The notes beneath the pieces are model-generated. The model worked only from the letters and a program-made list of their open reading frames with translations, was not told the DNA's origin and searched no databases. Positions 1 to 6,687 of a DNA stretch of 6,687 nucleotides are shown here, in pieces. Source of the DNA: an uncultured Streptococcus sp. GTDB taxonomy: Bacteria > Bacillota > Bacilli > Lactobacillales > Streptococcaceae. The DNA is taken from NCBI GenBank assembly GCA_934201655.1, contig CAKPXD010000080.1, positions 1 to 6,687 on the forward strand, in the 5' to 3' direction. Position 1 is the stretch's first letter. The number at the start of each line of letters is the position of its first letter. Made by a program: the position numbers and the translations under genes.

Positions 1-619
<619 letters not shown>

Positions 620-669
620 CTAATTTTAATCGAAATTTGAAATAATAAATTAATTTTTCACGATACTCC

Positions 670-678
670 ATTTTATCA
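670..678 (-). promoter_or_regulatory. Candidate extended -10 promoter of lysS
   Basis: On the minus strand the gap upstream of lysS reads TGATAAAAT at 678-670, an extended -10 element (TG, one base, TAAAAT; five of six matches to TATAAT). A good -35 box at 17 bp spacing is not obvious. A TTGACT at 689-684 lies too close to pair with this -10; at 17-18 bp it would pair only with the weak GTATCG/TATCGT near 666-660. Transcription would start about 50 bases before the lysS ATG. The leader is too short for a T-box riboswitch, and none is seen. Confidence 0.4.
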
Positions 679-710
679 TAAATAGTCAAGAAATTCACGG
701 ATATTCTATA

Positions 711-747
711 AAAACTAAAAAGAACTTGATTGTTAATATCAAGTTCT
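711..747 (-). terminator. Intrinsic terminator of the DUF368-ybaK-phosphatase operon
   Basis: A perfect 10-bp inverted repeat, AGAACTTGAT at 721-730 and ATCAAGTTCT at 738-747, encloses a 7-base loop. On the minus strand the stem is followed by TTTTAGTTTT (720-711), a reasonable U-tract. The stem overlaps two bases of the phosphatase stop codon (748-746), so termination sits at the very end of that gene. On the plus strand the same stem is followed by TTTTTT at 751-756, so the structure could work in both directions, but no plus-strand gene converges on it here. Confidence 0.85.
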
Positions 748-1369
748 ATATTTTTTGATAAGAAGTATCGTTCCAAGTCTTTAGAGTAAATCTTTCAAAG
801 TCATCAGTTTCTATAATTGTTAGACTTGCATTAGCCAAACCTCCGTCTTTACGAAGCAGAGCTTCCTGATAGCCTATCAGCGTGCGAAGACTTGCAGTAA
901 GGTTTGCTCCATGACCAACAAGTAATAGGTATTCTGCCTTAGAGTTTTTTAAGGACTTGATAAATTGGATGGTGCGCTGAGTTGTAGTGTAGAGTGATTC
1001 AGCTTCAAACATGCGAGTATCAAACTTAGCTAAGTTTGTTTTGAAGGCTTGAATTTGCTGAGGGTAGATAGCATTTAAAGTCGCAATTTTTAGACCTTCC
1101 AGTTTACCTAGGTGCCATTCTCTGAGTTCGGGAACACTTTCTAAAGGACAAGGATTTTTCAGCTGACTTTGGATAATTTCAGCTGATTTTACCGCTCTTG
1201 GTAAATCACTCGAATAGATCTTGTCAAAAGGGATATCTTTAAGATACTGGCCCAGGTCTTTTAAAGTTTCAATAGATTCAGGAAGAAGTGGTGAATCTCC
1301 GCCAGCACCTTGAAAACGACCTTCTAGATTCCAGACTGTTCGACCGTGACGGACAAAGTAAAGTTTCAT
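746..1369 (-). CDS. Histidine phosphatase superfamily protein (phosphoglycerate mutase-like)
   Basis: A 207-residue cytoplasmic member of the histidine phosphatase (phosphoglycerate mutase/GpmB-like) superfamily. Visible motifs are the signature FVRHGRT with nucleophile H8 (residues 5-11); the phosphate-binding arginine in SSDLPRA (R58); the acid/base region ELREWHLGKLEG with E84 as likely proton donor and the G88-x2-E91-G92 pattern; and the second catalytic histidine H153 in LLVGHG. This gives a complete active site in a family-typical length. The true substrate is unknown: most streptococcal paralogues of this type are phosphatases rather than glycolytic mutases. The ATG at 1369 overlaps the ybaK stop in an ATGA joint, and a strong GGAGGAG at 1384-1378 lies 8 bases upstream, so translation need not depend on the interrupted upstream gene. 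It is the last gene of its operon; the stop is embedded in the terminator stem. Confidence 0.9.
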   Translation of the reverse strand: MKLYFVRHGRTVWNLEGRFQGAGGDSPLLPESIETLKDLGQYLKDIPFDKIYSSDLPRAVKSAEIIQSQLKNPCPLESVPELREWHLGKLEGLKIATLNAIYPQQIQAFKTNLAKFDTRMFEAESLYTTTQRTIQFIKSLKNSKAEYLLLVGHGANLTASLRTLIGYQEALLRKDGGLANASLTIIETDDFERFTLKTWNDTSYQKI

Positions 1370-1851
1370 CAGTTTATCTCCTCCAAGATATCAACAAAGC
1401 TGGCTTTTACAAAGTTTGCCAGATCATTAGGTGCGATGATGATACTGTGTCCGACCTCGCCAGCAGAGACAATCAATTTTTCCAATTCTAAAGCTGTTTC
1501 ATCAATAAAAATAGGATAGTTGTGTTTTTGACGAATACCTACAGGGTTATTAGCTCCATGGATATATCCAGTCGTTTTTTCTAAATCCTTTTGAGGAATC
1601 ATGGCCACTTTTTTATTAACAGAAATCTTTGCTAATTTCTTTTAAGAAAGGTGTTCGGTGATAGGGACAATTCCTATTACCGGACCAGTTTTATCACCCA
1701 ATAATGCTAAGGTCTTAAAGATATGATTTCTATCATAATTAGAAGGAAGTTCTCCCTCTAAAGCGTTAATTTGAATACCTTGATGGTCAACACCTGCCTT
1801 AGTCAAAATTTGCTCTACTAAGGTCTTTTTTACTTTAACTTTCTTAGCCAT
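1369..1851 (-). pseudogene. ybaK: YbaK/EbsC-family Cys-tRNA(Pro) deacylase, interrupted by an in-frame TAA at codon 70
   Basis: The family hydrolyses mischarged aminoacyl-tRNA (Cys-tRNA-Pro in Haemophilus YbaK). Read from the ATG at 1851 to the TGA at 1371-1369, the frame has 161 codons including the terminal stop, the normal family length, but codon 70 (1644-1642) is TAA. The first piece, residues 1-69, ends ITEHLS and carries FKTLALLGD with K46, the position of the key lysine in Haemophilus YbaK. After the stop the same frame continues KKLAKISVNKK, then TTGYIHGANNPVGIRQK (the substrate-loop motif), SAGEVGHSIIIAPNDLA and FVDILEE, all family-like. No base is inserted or lost: a single substitution accounts for the break. 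Initiation at GTG 1608 or ATG 1602 could in principle make the second piece, but no ribosome binding site precedes them. The start overlaps the DUF368 stop by one base (TAATG), with GGAGG 13 bases upstream. A sequencing error is possible. The family call is firm; loss of function is inferred. Confidence 0.88.
1642..1644 (-). other. ybaK: Premature TAA stop within ybaK
   Basis: The minus-strand codons around this point read CTT TCT TAA AAG AAA TTA GCA, that is L S stop K K L A. Homologues have a sense residue followed by a KKLAK-like stretch here, so the stop replaces one residue. TAA is one substitution away from TAT or TAC (Tyr), GAA, AAA, CAA, TCA and TTA. The flanking frame is conserved on both sides, which points to a recent mutation, or a base-call error, rather than long decay. 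Confidence 0.9.
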
Positions 1852-2693
1852 TATTTGTATTTATCCTCCAACTGACTCATCCAAATGCCTAACCAAATGC
1901 CAAGAGCAAAAAAGAAGGCAACAATCACATAAGACACAAGAGATAAACCACTGTAGTTAATGCTTTCAGCATTACCCGCATTTGGAATCAATATCAAGAG
2001 TGTACTTGAAAGAACGATTGCAATGATGAAGTGATAAACACGAGAGTGATACTCTCGAAGAGCGTAGTCCATCAATTTTGAAAAAATAATAAGAGTAGCA
2101 GCAGCTCCAATTCCAATCGGAAGGAAGGTGCCAAATAAATCAAAAGTTTTAAATCCAGTTAACATTGGGGTATAGAGACCCAAAATCAAGAGAAGATTTG
2201 AGGGGCTCAATCCTGGAACTAAGATACCTAGAGCCAGTAAAGCACCTGCCAAGATAAAGCTAGTAAAGCTTGCACTTAGTGTACCAACAACAAAGTTTAA
2301 AGCATAAAGACCAAATCCAGACACAATAAAGGTTACCCAAAACCAGATAAGATCGATTTTGTCTCTTTCTGAATCTTGAGTTGCTTCCTTTACAAGACTA
2401 GGAACTGTTCCAATAATGGCACCTGCAAAACTCCATAAAACATAAACCTGATAATGCTCAAGGAGGTACTCAATTGGATAAGAAAAAAGTCCAATTCCGA
2501 GTAACATACCAATAGCGACAGGTAAGAAATAAAGGATATCTTCTTTTAGGTTTTTAAATGGGTGGGCGAGGAAACGAATCATTCTTTCGTAAATACCTAA
2601 AATAGCCGCTAGAACACCACCAGAAATACCTGGTAAAATAAAACCAAGCGCGATAACAATACCTTTAATGATTTTTGATATCCAAGATAACAT
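1851..2693 (-). CDS. DUF368 polytopic membrane protein, candidate undecaprenyl-phosphate translocase (PopT family)
   Basis: A 280-residue integral membrane protein made almost entirely of hydrophobic segments, roughly at residues 8-34, 53-73, 84-100, 114-136, 143-174, 188-206, 219-236 and 250-272. It matches the DUF368 family through the N-terminal motif GFILPGISGG (17-26). A second copy of the motif, LGILVPGLSPSN (155-166), lies in the other half; both are followed by ILG-x-Y at the same distance (31-35 and 170-174), indicating an internal duplication. DUF368 members (PopT) have been shown in Staphylococcus and Vibrio to return the lipid carrier undecaprenyl phosphate to the inner leaflet for peptidoglycan and teichoic acid synthesis; assigning that role here is inference from family membership. 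The ATG at 2693 has GGAGAG at 2704-2699, three bases' spacing. It is the first gene of the operon, under its own promoter. Confidence 0.9.
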   Translation of the reverse strand: MLSWISKIIKGIVIALGFILPGISGGVLAAILGIYERMIRFLAHPFKNLKEDILYFLPVAIGMLLGIGLFSYPIEYLLEHYQVYVLWSFAGAIIGTVPSLVKEATQDSERDKIDLIWFWVTFIVSGFGLYALNFVVGTLSASFTSFILAGALLALGILVPGLSPSNLLLILGLYTPMLTGFKTFDLFGTFLPIGIGAAATLIIFSKLMDYALREYHSRVYHFIIAIVLSSTLLILIPNAGNAESINYSGLSLVSYVIVAFFFALGIWLGIWMSQLEDKYK

Positions 2694-2733
2694 AAACTCT
2701 CTCCGTATTTATTCTCTAAAATTCTCTCCTTGT

Positions 2734-2744
2734 ATTATATCACA
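2734..2744 (-). promoter_or_regulatory. Extended -10 promoter of the DUF368-ybaK-phosphatase operon
   Basis: The minus strand reads TGTGATATAAT at 2744-2734: a perfect TATAAT (2739-2734) preceded by the TG-n extension. At 17 bp spacing the -35 position (2762-2757) is TTTTTA, which is poor, so the extended -10 probably carries the promoter. That -35 region is the U-tract of the terminator of the preceding GH25 gene, so one transcript ends where the next begins. The predicted start is near 2727, about 33 bases before the ATG. Confidence 0.75.
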
Positions 2745-2756
2745 AAGTAAGAGAAA

Positions 2757-2790
2757 TAAAAAAGCAAGCAGAAGTAATATCTTGCTTGCT
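2757..2790 (-). terminator. Intrinsic terminator of the GH25 gene
   Basis: An 8-bp perfect stem, AGCAAGCA at 2763-2770 with TGCTTGCT at 2783-2790, has a 12-base loop. On the minus strand it is followed at once by TTTTTT; four of the stem pairs are G-C. It begins 8 bases after the GH25 stop codon and separates that gene from the DUF368 operon. Confidence 0.85.
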
Positions 2791-2798
2791 GAATGAAA

Positions 2799-3599
2799 TT
2801 AAGGTTTTAAGAATAGCTTTCTAAATGTTTCTTCCTTATTTTTTGATAAAGAAATAAGATTTAGGTCTAGATGATGTTCAAATCCAACCAGTTTACCCTT
2901 TGAGGTGTATTGATGAAGATCAAAGTCAAGGTCTGTATTTGGTGAACTTTCAAAATAGCCCGAATCAGGTCCGTAGGAAGGAATCCAAATAGCTGAAAAC
3001 TTATCTGTGCTGATGCTATGTTCTTCCATGAAGTAAACTCCGATGTAAATACCGATATTTTTGGCACCAAGTGATTCTAACTTAGCACGGAAAGCTTCAA
3101 CCCCTTTATTCATGTCTGACATGGTTTTTTCTTCGACATCTAACCAATAGTAACTTGGATTGTATGGGGAAGCTGAATTGTAGAATGATTCAGCAGCCTT
3201 TTCCATATCCTCTACACTTTTTCCAGATACATATGCATAGACAGCAACTGGAATATTCCTTTTTTGGAATTCTGAGATATGACTTTTATAAGCTTTATCT
3301 ATACCATTCGTATAAGATGCATCGTTCTCAGTAGTAATCTGGTTTCCTCCGTGGACTCGAACAATAGCACCAGAGATATTTTTAGATAAAATATCATAAT
3401 TAATCTCTGACGGTCTTTGCCAACCAGAGATATCGATGATAGGCTTATCCAAGTTATGTAGAGCTTGTGTTTCTATTTGAACTGGATTTTGTTTGGTTTT
3501 TACAGGGTGTTCTTCGAATCGTGGACGATTGAGAATCAAGAGTCCTATAAAAGCAGCAAATATAATAACTATAAAAGCTGGACGAATTTTTTTTCTCAT
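2799..3599 (-). CDS. Membrane-anchored GH25 (lysozyme-like) glycoside hydrolase
   Basis: A 266-residue protein predicted to sit outside the cell, held by one N-terminal membrane segment (about residues 7-24, after the positively charged MRKKIR). A polar linker (25-50) leads to a GH25 domain over the rest. GH25 enzymes cleave the MurNAc-GlcNAc bond of peptidoglycan. The expected active-site elements are present: D56 in IIDISGWQ, D154 and E156 in YYWLDVEE (the D-x-E pair at the end of a strand), the aromatic/His motif DLHQYTSKG (227-235), and D245 in HLDLNL. There are no choline-binding, LysM or SH3 repeats, so wall targeting would depend on the anchor; a cleavable signal peptide is less likely because no lipobox or clear AxA site is seen. 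It is monocistronic and divergent from glmU. The ribosome binding site lies very close to the ATG. The enzyme class is clear; actual muramidase activity is inferred. Confidence 0.9.
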   Translation of the reverse strand: MRKKIRPAFIVIIFAAFIGLLILNRPRFEEHPVKTKQNPVQIETQALHNLDKPIIDISGWQRPSEINYDILSKNISGAIVRVHGGNQITTENDASYTNGIDKAYKSHISEFQKRNIPVAVYAYVSGKSVEDMEKAAESFYNSASPYNPSYYWLDVEEKTMSDMNKGVEAFRAKLESLGAKNIGIYIGVYFMEEHSISTDKFSAIWIPSYGPDSGYFESSPNTDLDFDLHQYTSKGKLVGFEHHLDLNLISLSKNKEETFRKLFLKP

Positions 3600-3604
3600 A
3601 CTCC
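3600..3604 (-). promoter_or_regulatory. Unusually close ribosome binding site of the GH25 gene
   Basis: The minus strand reads ATAGGAGT directly before ATG. GGAG (3604-3601) is only one base from the start codon, against the usual 5-9. No ATG, GTG or TTG occurs in frame close downstream that would give better spacing: the first TTG is about 22 codons in and would remove the membrane anchor. The ATG at 3599 is therefore kept, with a probably inefficient initiation site. Confidence 0.5.
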
Positions 3605-3638
3605 TATAGTTTATCGTAATTTGTGAAAAAAATCAAAA

Positions 3639-3644
3639 AATATA
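3639..3644 (-). promoter_or_regulatory. Possible -10 element for the GH25 gene
   Basis: TATATT at 3644-3639 on the minus strand matches five of six -10 positions and would give a leader of about 30 bases; no good -35 is seen. The alternative pair TTGATT (3636-3631) and TAAACT (3613-3608), with 17 bp spacing, would start transcription almost at the ATG and make the message nearly leaderless. Neither can be chosen with confidence. Confidence 0.25.
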
Positions 3645-3672
3645 CTCAAAACGGAGTAGTGACAGTCATTAG

Positions 3673-5136
<1,464 letters not shown>

Positions 5137-5145
5137 GAGATAATC

Positions 5146-5691
5146 ATGGAATTTGAAGAGAAAACACTCAGCCGTAGAGAAATCTATAAAGGTCCTATTT
5201 TCCAATTGCTACAAGATCAGGTTGAACTTCCTAATGGAAAAGGGACAGCGCAACGTGATTTGATTTTCCATAATGGTGCAGTATGTGTTCTTGCAGTTAC
5301 TCCAGAAAATAAGATTGTTCTAGTCAAGCAATATCGCAAGGCGATTGAAAAAGTTTCTGTTGAAATTCCTGCAGGAAAACTAGAAATTGGAGAAAACGCT
5401 GATCCTGAAGCGGCAGCCCTTCGCGAATTGGAAGAAGAAGTTGCCTACACTGGAAAACTAAGTCTTTTGTATGATTTCTATTCTGCTATTGGTTTCTGTA
5501 ATGAGCGATTAAAACTTTATTTGGCAAGTGATTTGTCAAAGGTTAAAAATCCACGTCCACAGGATGAAGATGAAACTTTAGAATTACTTGAAGTTAGTCT
5601 TGAAGAAGCTAAACAACTGATCCAGTCTGGTGATATCTGTGATGCCAAGACTATCATGGCTATCCAGTACTGGGAATTACAAGAAAAATAG
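5146..5691 (+). CDS. Nudix hydrolase, ADP-ribose pyrophosphatase type (NudF-like)
   Basis: A 181-residue cytoplasmic Nudix enzyme resembling the NudF/YqkG group, which splits ADP-ribose into AMP and ribose-5-phosphate. Features of that group are VELPNGK (26-32), a glycine/alanine-rich strand [11 protein letters not shown] (42-52), [10 protein letters not shown] (60-69), [12 protein letters not shown] (72-83) and, further on, [10 protein letters not shown] and [11 protein letters not shown] at the C-terminus. The Nudix helix is RELEEEV (93-99), supplying the metal-binding glutamates. Two departures from the G-x5-E-x7-R-E-U-x-E-E-x-G-U consensus are visible: nine rather than seven residues lie between E83 and R93, and the final glycine is A100. 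Both may be common in streptococcal orthologues, so activity is not doubted on this basis. The start at 5146 has AGGAGA at 5135-5140 overlapping the glmU stop. Substrate specificity is inferred from family resemblance. Confidence 0.88.
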   Translation: MEFEEKTLSRREIYKGPIFQLLQDQVELPNGKGTAQRDLIFHNGAVCVLAVTPENKIVLVKQYRKAIEKVSVEIPAGKLEIGENADPEAAALRELEEEVAYTGKLSLLYDFYSAIGFCNERLKLYLASDLSKVKNPRPQDEDETLELLEVSLEEAKQLIQSGDICDAKTIMAIQYWELQEK

Positions 5692-5702
5692 GGGAGGAAC
5701 CT

Positions 5703-6014
5703 ATGGGAAAACCTTTATTAACAGACGAAATAATCGAGCGTGCAAATCGTGGTGAAGATATCTCTGGCTCTACTTTAGTAGATGATCAAGAAACAAAGAT
5801 ATTATCGACTTCATCTCAACATTATAGAGCTTCACGTTCAAGTGACCATGGTTTTAGTCAAGATACCCTAACGATTGATGTTGAACCACAAATCCATAAA
5901 AGTCGTCGAATTGAAAATACTAAGAGAAATGTTTTTAACTCAAAACTGAATAAGATTCTATTTGCTGTTATTCTTCTCTTGATTTTGCTAGTTTTAGCAA
6001 TGAGATTTATTTAA
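5703..6014 (+). CDS. macP: MacP, membrane-anchored activator of a class A penicillin-binding protein
   Basis: A 103-residue protein with a cytoplasmic, charged N-terminal part and one C-terminal membrane segment (about 85-100, rich in I, L and V, ending AMRFI). The conserved N-terminus [18 protein letters not shown], the block [13 protein letters not shown] (about 60-72), the tail-anchored architecture and the position between the Nudix gene and mtnN match pneumococcal MacP. That protein localises to midcell and activates PBP2a, and it is phosphorylated by the Ser/Thr kinase StkP. T31 in DDQETKI is the likely equivalent of the reported phosphothreonine (T32 in pneumococcus, from memory). The middle (about 35-58) is serine-rich, polar and probably disordered. 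The start at 5703 follows a strong GGGGAGG (5691-5697), and the gap to the Nudix gene is 11 bp. Function in this organism is inferred from similarity and gene order. Confidence 0.88.
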   Translation: MGKPLLTDEIIERANRGEDISGSTLVDDQETKILSTSSQHYRASRSSDHGFSQDTLTIDVEPQIHKSRRIENTKRNVFNSKLNKILFAVILLLILLVLAMRFI

Positions 6015-6024
6015 GGGGAATGTC

Positions 6025-6687
6025 ATGAAAATTGGAATTATAGCAGCTATGCCAGAAGAGCTAGTTTATCTGATTCAACATTTAGAAAACTCTCAAGAAG
6101 AGACGGTATTAGGAAATAAGTATCATACGGGTAAAATTGGTTCAGTCGAGCTTGTCTTGGTGGAGAGTGGAATTGGTAAAGTCATGTCTGCTATGAGTGT
6201 AGCAATCTTAGCTAACCACTTTAAAGTAGATGCTGTTATCAACACTGGTTCAGCTGGTGCTTTAGCAGAAGGAATCGAAGTTGGAGATGTAGTGATTGCT
6301 GATAAGCTAGCTTATCATGATGTTGATGTGACTGCTTTTGGTTATGAATACGGTCAGATGGCCCAACAACCACTCTATTTCGAAACTGACAAGAAATTTG
6401 TCAGTTTGATTCAAGAGAGTTTGTCTAAACTTGACCAAAAATGGCATCTAGGTTTGATTGTGACGGGTGACAGCTTTGTAGCTGGTGAAGACAAGATAGC
6501 TGCTATAAAAAAACATTTCCCTCAAGTTCTTGCTGTGGAGATGGAAGGAGCGGCTATTGCTCAAGCAGCTCACGCGCTTAATCTACCTTTCTTAGTTGTC
6601 CGGGCCATGAGTGATAATGCTAACCATGAAGCCTCTATTTCATTTGATGAATTTATCGTAGAAGCAGGACGCAGATCGGCTCAAGCC
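6025..6687 (+). CDS. mtnN: 5'-methylthioadenosine/S-adenosylhomocysteine nucleosidase, lacking its C-terminal end in this window
   Basis: Cytoplasmic nucleosidase (also called Pfs) that removes adenine from S-adenosylhomocysteine and methylthioadenosine. It detoxifies products of methylation and polyamine synthesis and supplies S-ribosylhomocysteine, the LuxS substrate for AI-2. The window contains 221 codons from ATG 6025, open to the last base; the family is about 230 residues, so only about nine are missing. Motifs are MKIGIIAAMPEE with E12 (general acid/base), ESGIGKV (47-53), NTGSAGAL (73-80), TGDSFVAG (147-154), AVEMEGAAIAQ with E174 (nucleoside ribose binding) and RAMSDNA with D197 (catalytic aspartate). 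These positions coincide with the E. coli enzyme numbering. AAGGGGAA (6013-6020) is the ribosome binding site. It lies 10 bp after macP as fourth gene of the operon. Confidence 0.97.
   Translation, partial: MKIGIIAAMPEELVYLIQHLENSQEETVLGNKYHTGKIGSVELVLVESGIGKVMSAMSVAILANHFKVDAVINTGSAGALAEGIEVGDVVIADKLAYHDVDVTAFGYEYGQMAQQPLYFETDKKFVSLIQESLSKLDQKWHLGLIVTGDSFVAGEDKIAAIKKHFPQVLAVEMEGAAIAQAAHALNLPFLVVRAMSDNANHEASISFDEFIVEAGRRSAQA

Noticed and set aside
1288..1491. Plus-strand frame of 67 codons opposite the phosphatase/ybaK joint
   Set aside because: Antisense shadow of two recognisable coding frames.
1369..1608. Independent small gene starting at GTG 1608
   Set aside because: It is the same frame as the upstream piece and encodes the C-terminal half of YbaK; no ribosome binding site precedes it, so an interrupted single gene is the better reading.
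2867..3070. Minus-strand frame of 67 codons inside the GH25 gene
   Set aside because: Out-of-frame shadow; the GH25 frame has all its catalytic motifs here.
3625..3660. Possible remnant of a pneumococcal BOX-type repeat (TATACTCAAAAC and flanking A-rich sequence)
   Set aside because: Only a short stretch resembles the end of such repeats; no boxA-boxB-boxC order or long stem is present.

Overview
The window looks like an ordinary, low-GC Firmicutes chromosome segment, most likely from a Streptococcus of the mitis group. The reasons are the strong AGGAGG-type ribosome binding sites, extended -10 promoters (TGnTATAAT), an AT-rich but not extreme composition, and the gene string glmU - Nudix hydrolase - macP - mtnN, in which MacP is a streptococcal cell-wall factor. 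The species cannot be fixed from sequence reading alone. No phage, insertion sequence, CRISPR array, tRNA or rRNA is visible.

Layout. Positions 1-610 (minus strand) hold the first 203 codons of lysS, cut by the window edge. A short gap (611-745) contains the likely lysS promoter and a strong terminator. Positions 746-2693 (minus strand) are a tight three-gene operon, read in the order DUF368 membrane protein, YbaK/EbsC-type aminoacyl-tRNA deacylase, histidine phosphatase; the gene joints overlap by one and three bases. The ybaK reading frame is interrupted by one in-frame TAA at codon 70 and is otherwise intact. Positions 2799-3599 (minus strand) are a separate gene for a membrane-anchored GH25 muramidase-like protein with its own terminator. 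A 157-bp divergent intergenic region (3600-3756) carries the glmU promoter and a 14-bp palindrome. Positions 3757-6687 (plus strand) are a co-oriented operon: glmU, an ADP-ribose pyrophosphatase-type Nudix hydrolase, macP, and mtnN (about nine residues short at the window end), with gaps of only 9-11 bp.

How the genes fit together. Several point to the cell envelope: GlmU makes UDP-GlcNAc, the first dedicated peptidoglycan and teichoic acid precursor; the DUF368 protein belongs to a family shown in other bacteria to recycle the undecaprenyl phosphate carrier; MacP activates a class A penicillin-binding protein at midcell; and the GH25 protein has the active-site residues of a peptidoglycan muramidase. 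MtnN and the Nudix enzyme clear small metabolites (S-adenosylhomocysteine or methylthioadenosine; ADP-ribose-like compounds). LysS and the YbaK homologue concern tRNA charging and editing.

I do not see an undescribed system here. The points most worth checking are the premature stop in ybaK, the internally duplicated PG-x-S motif of the DUF368 protein, the unusually close ribosome binding site of the GH25 gene, and the palindrome between the divergent GH25 and glmU genes.
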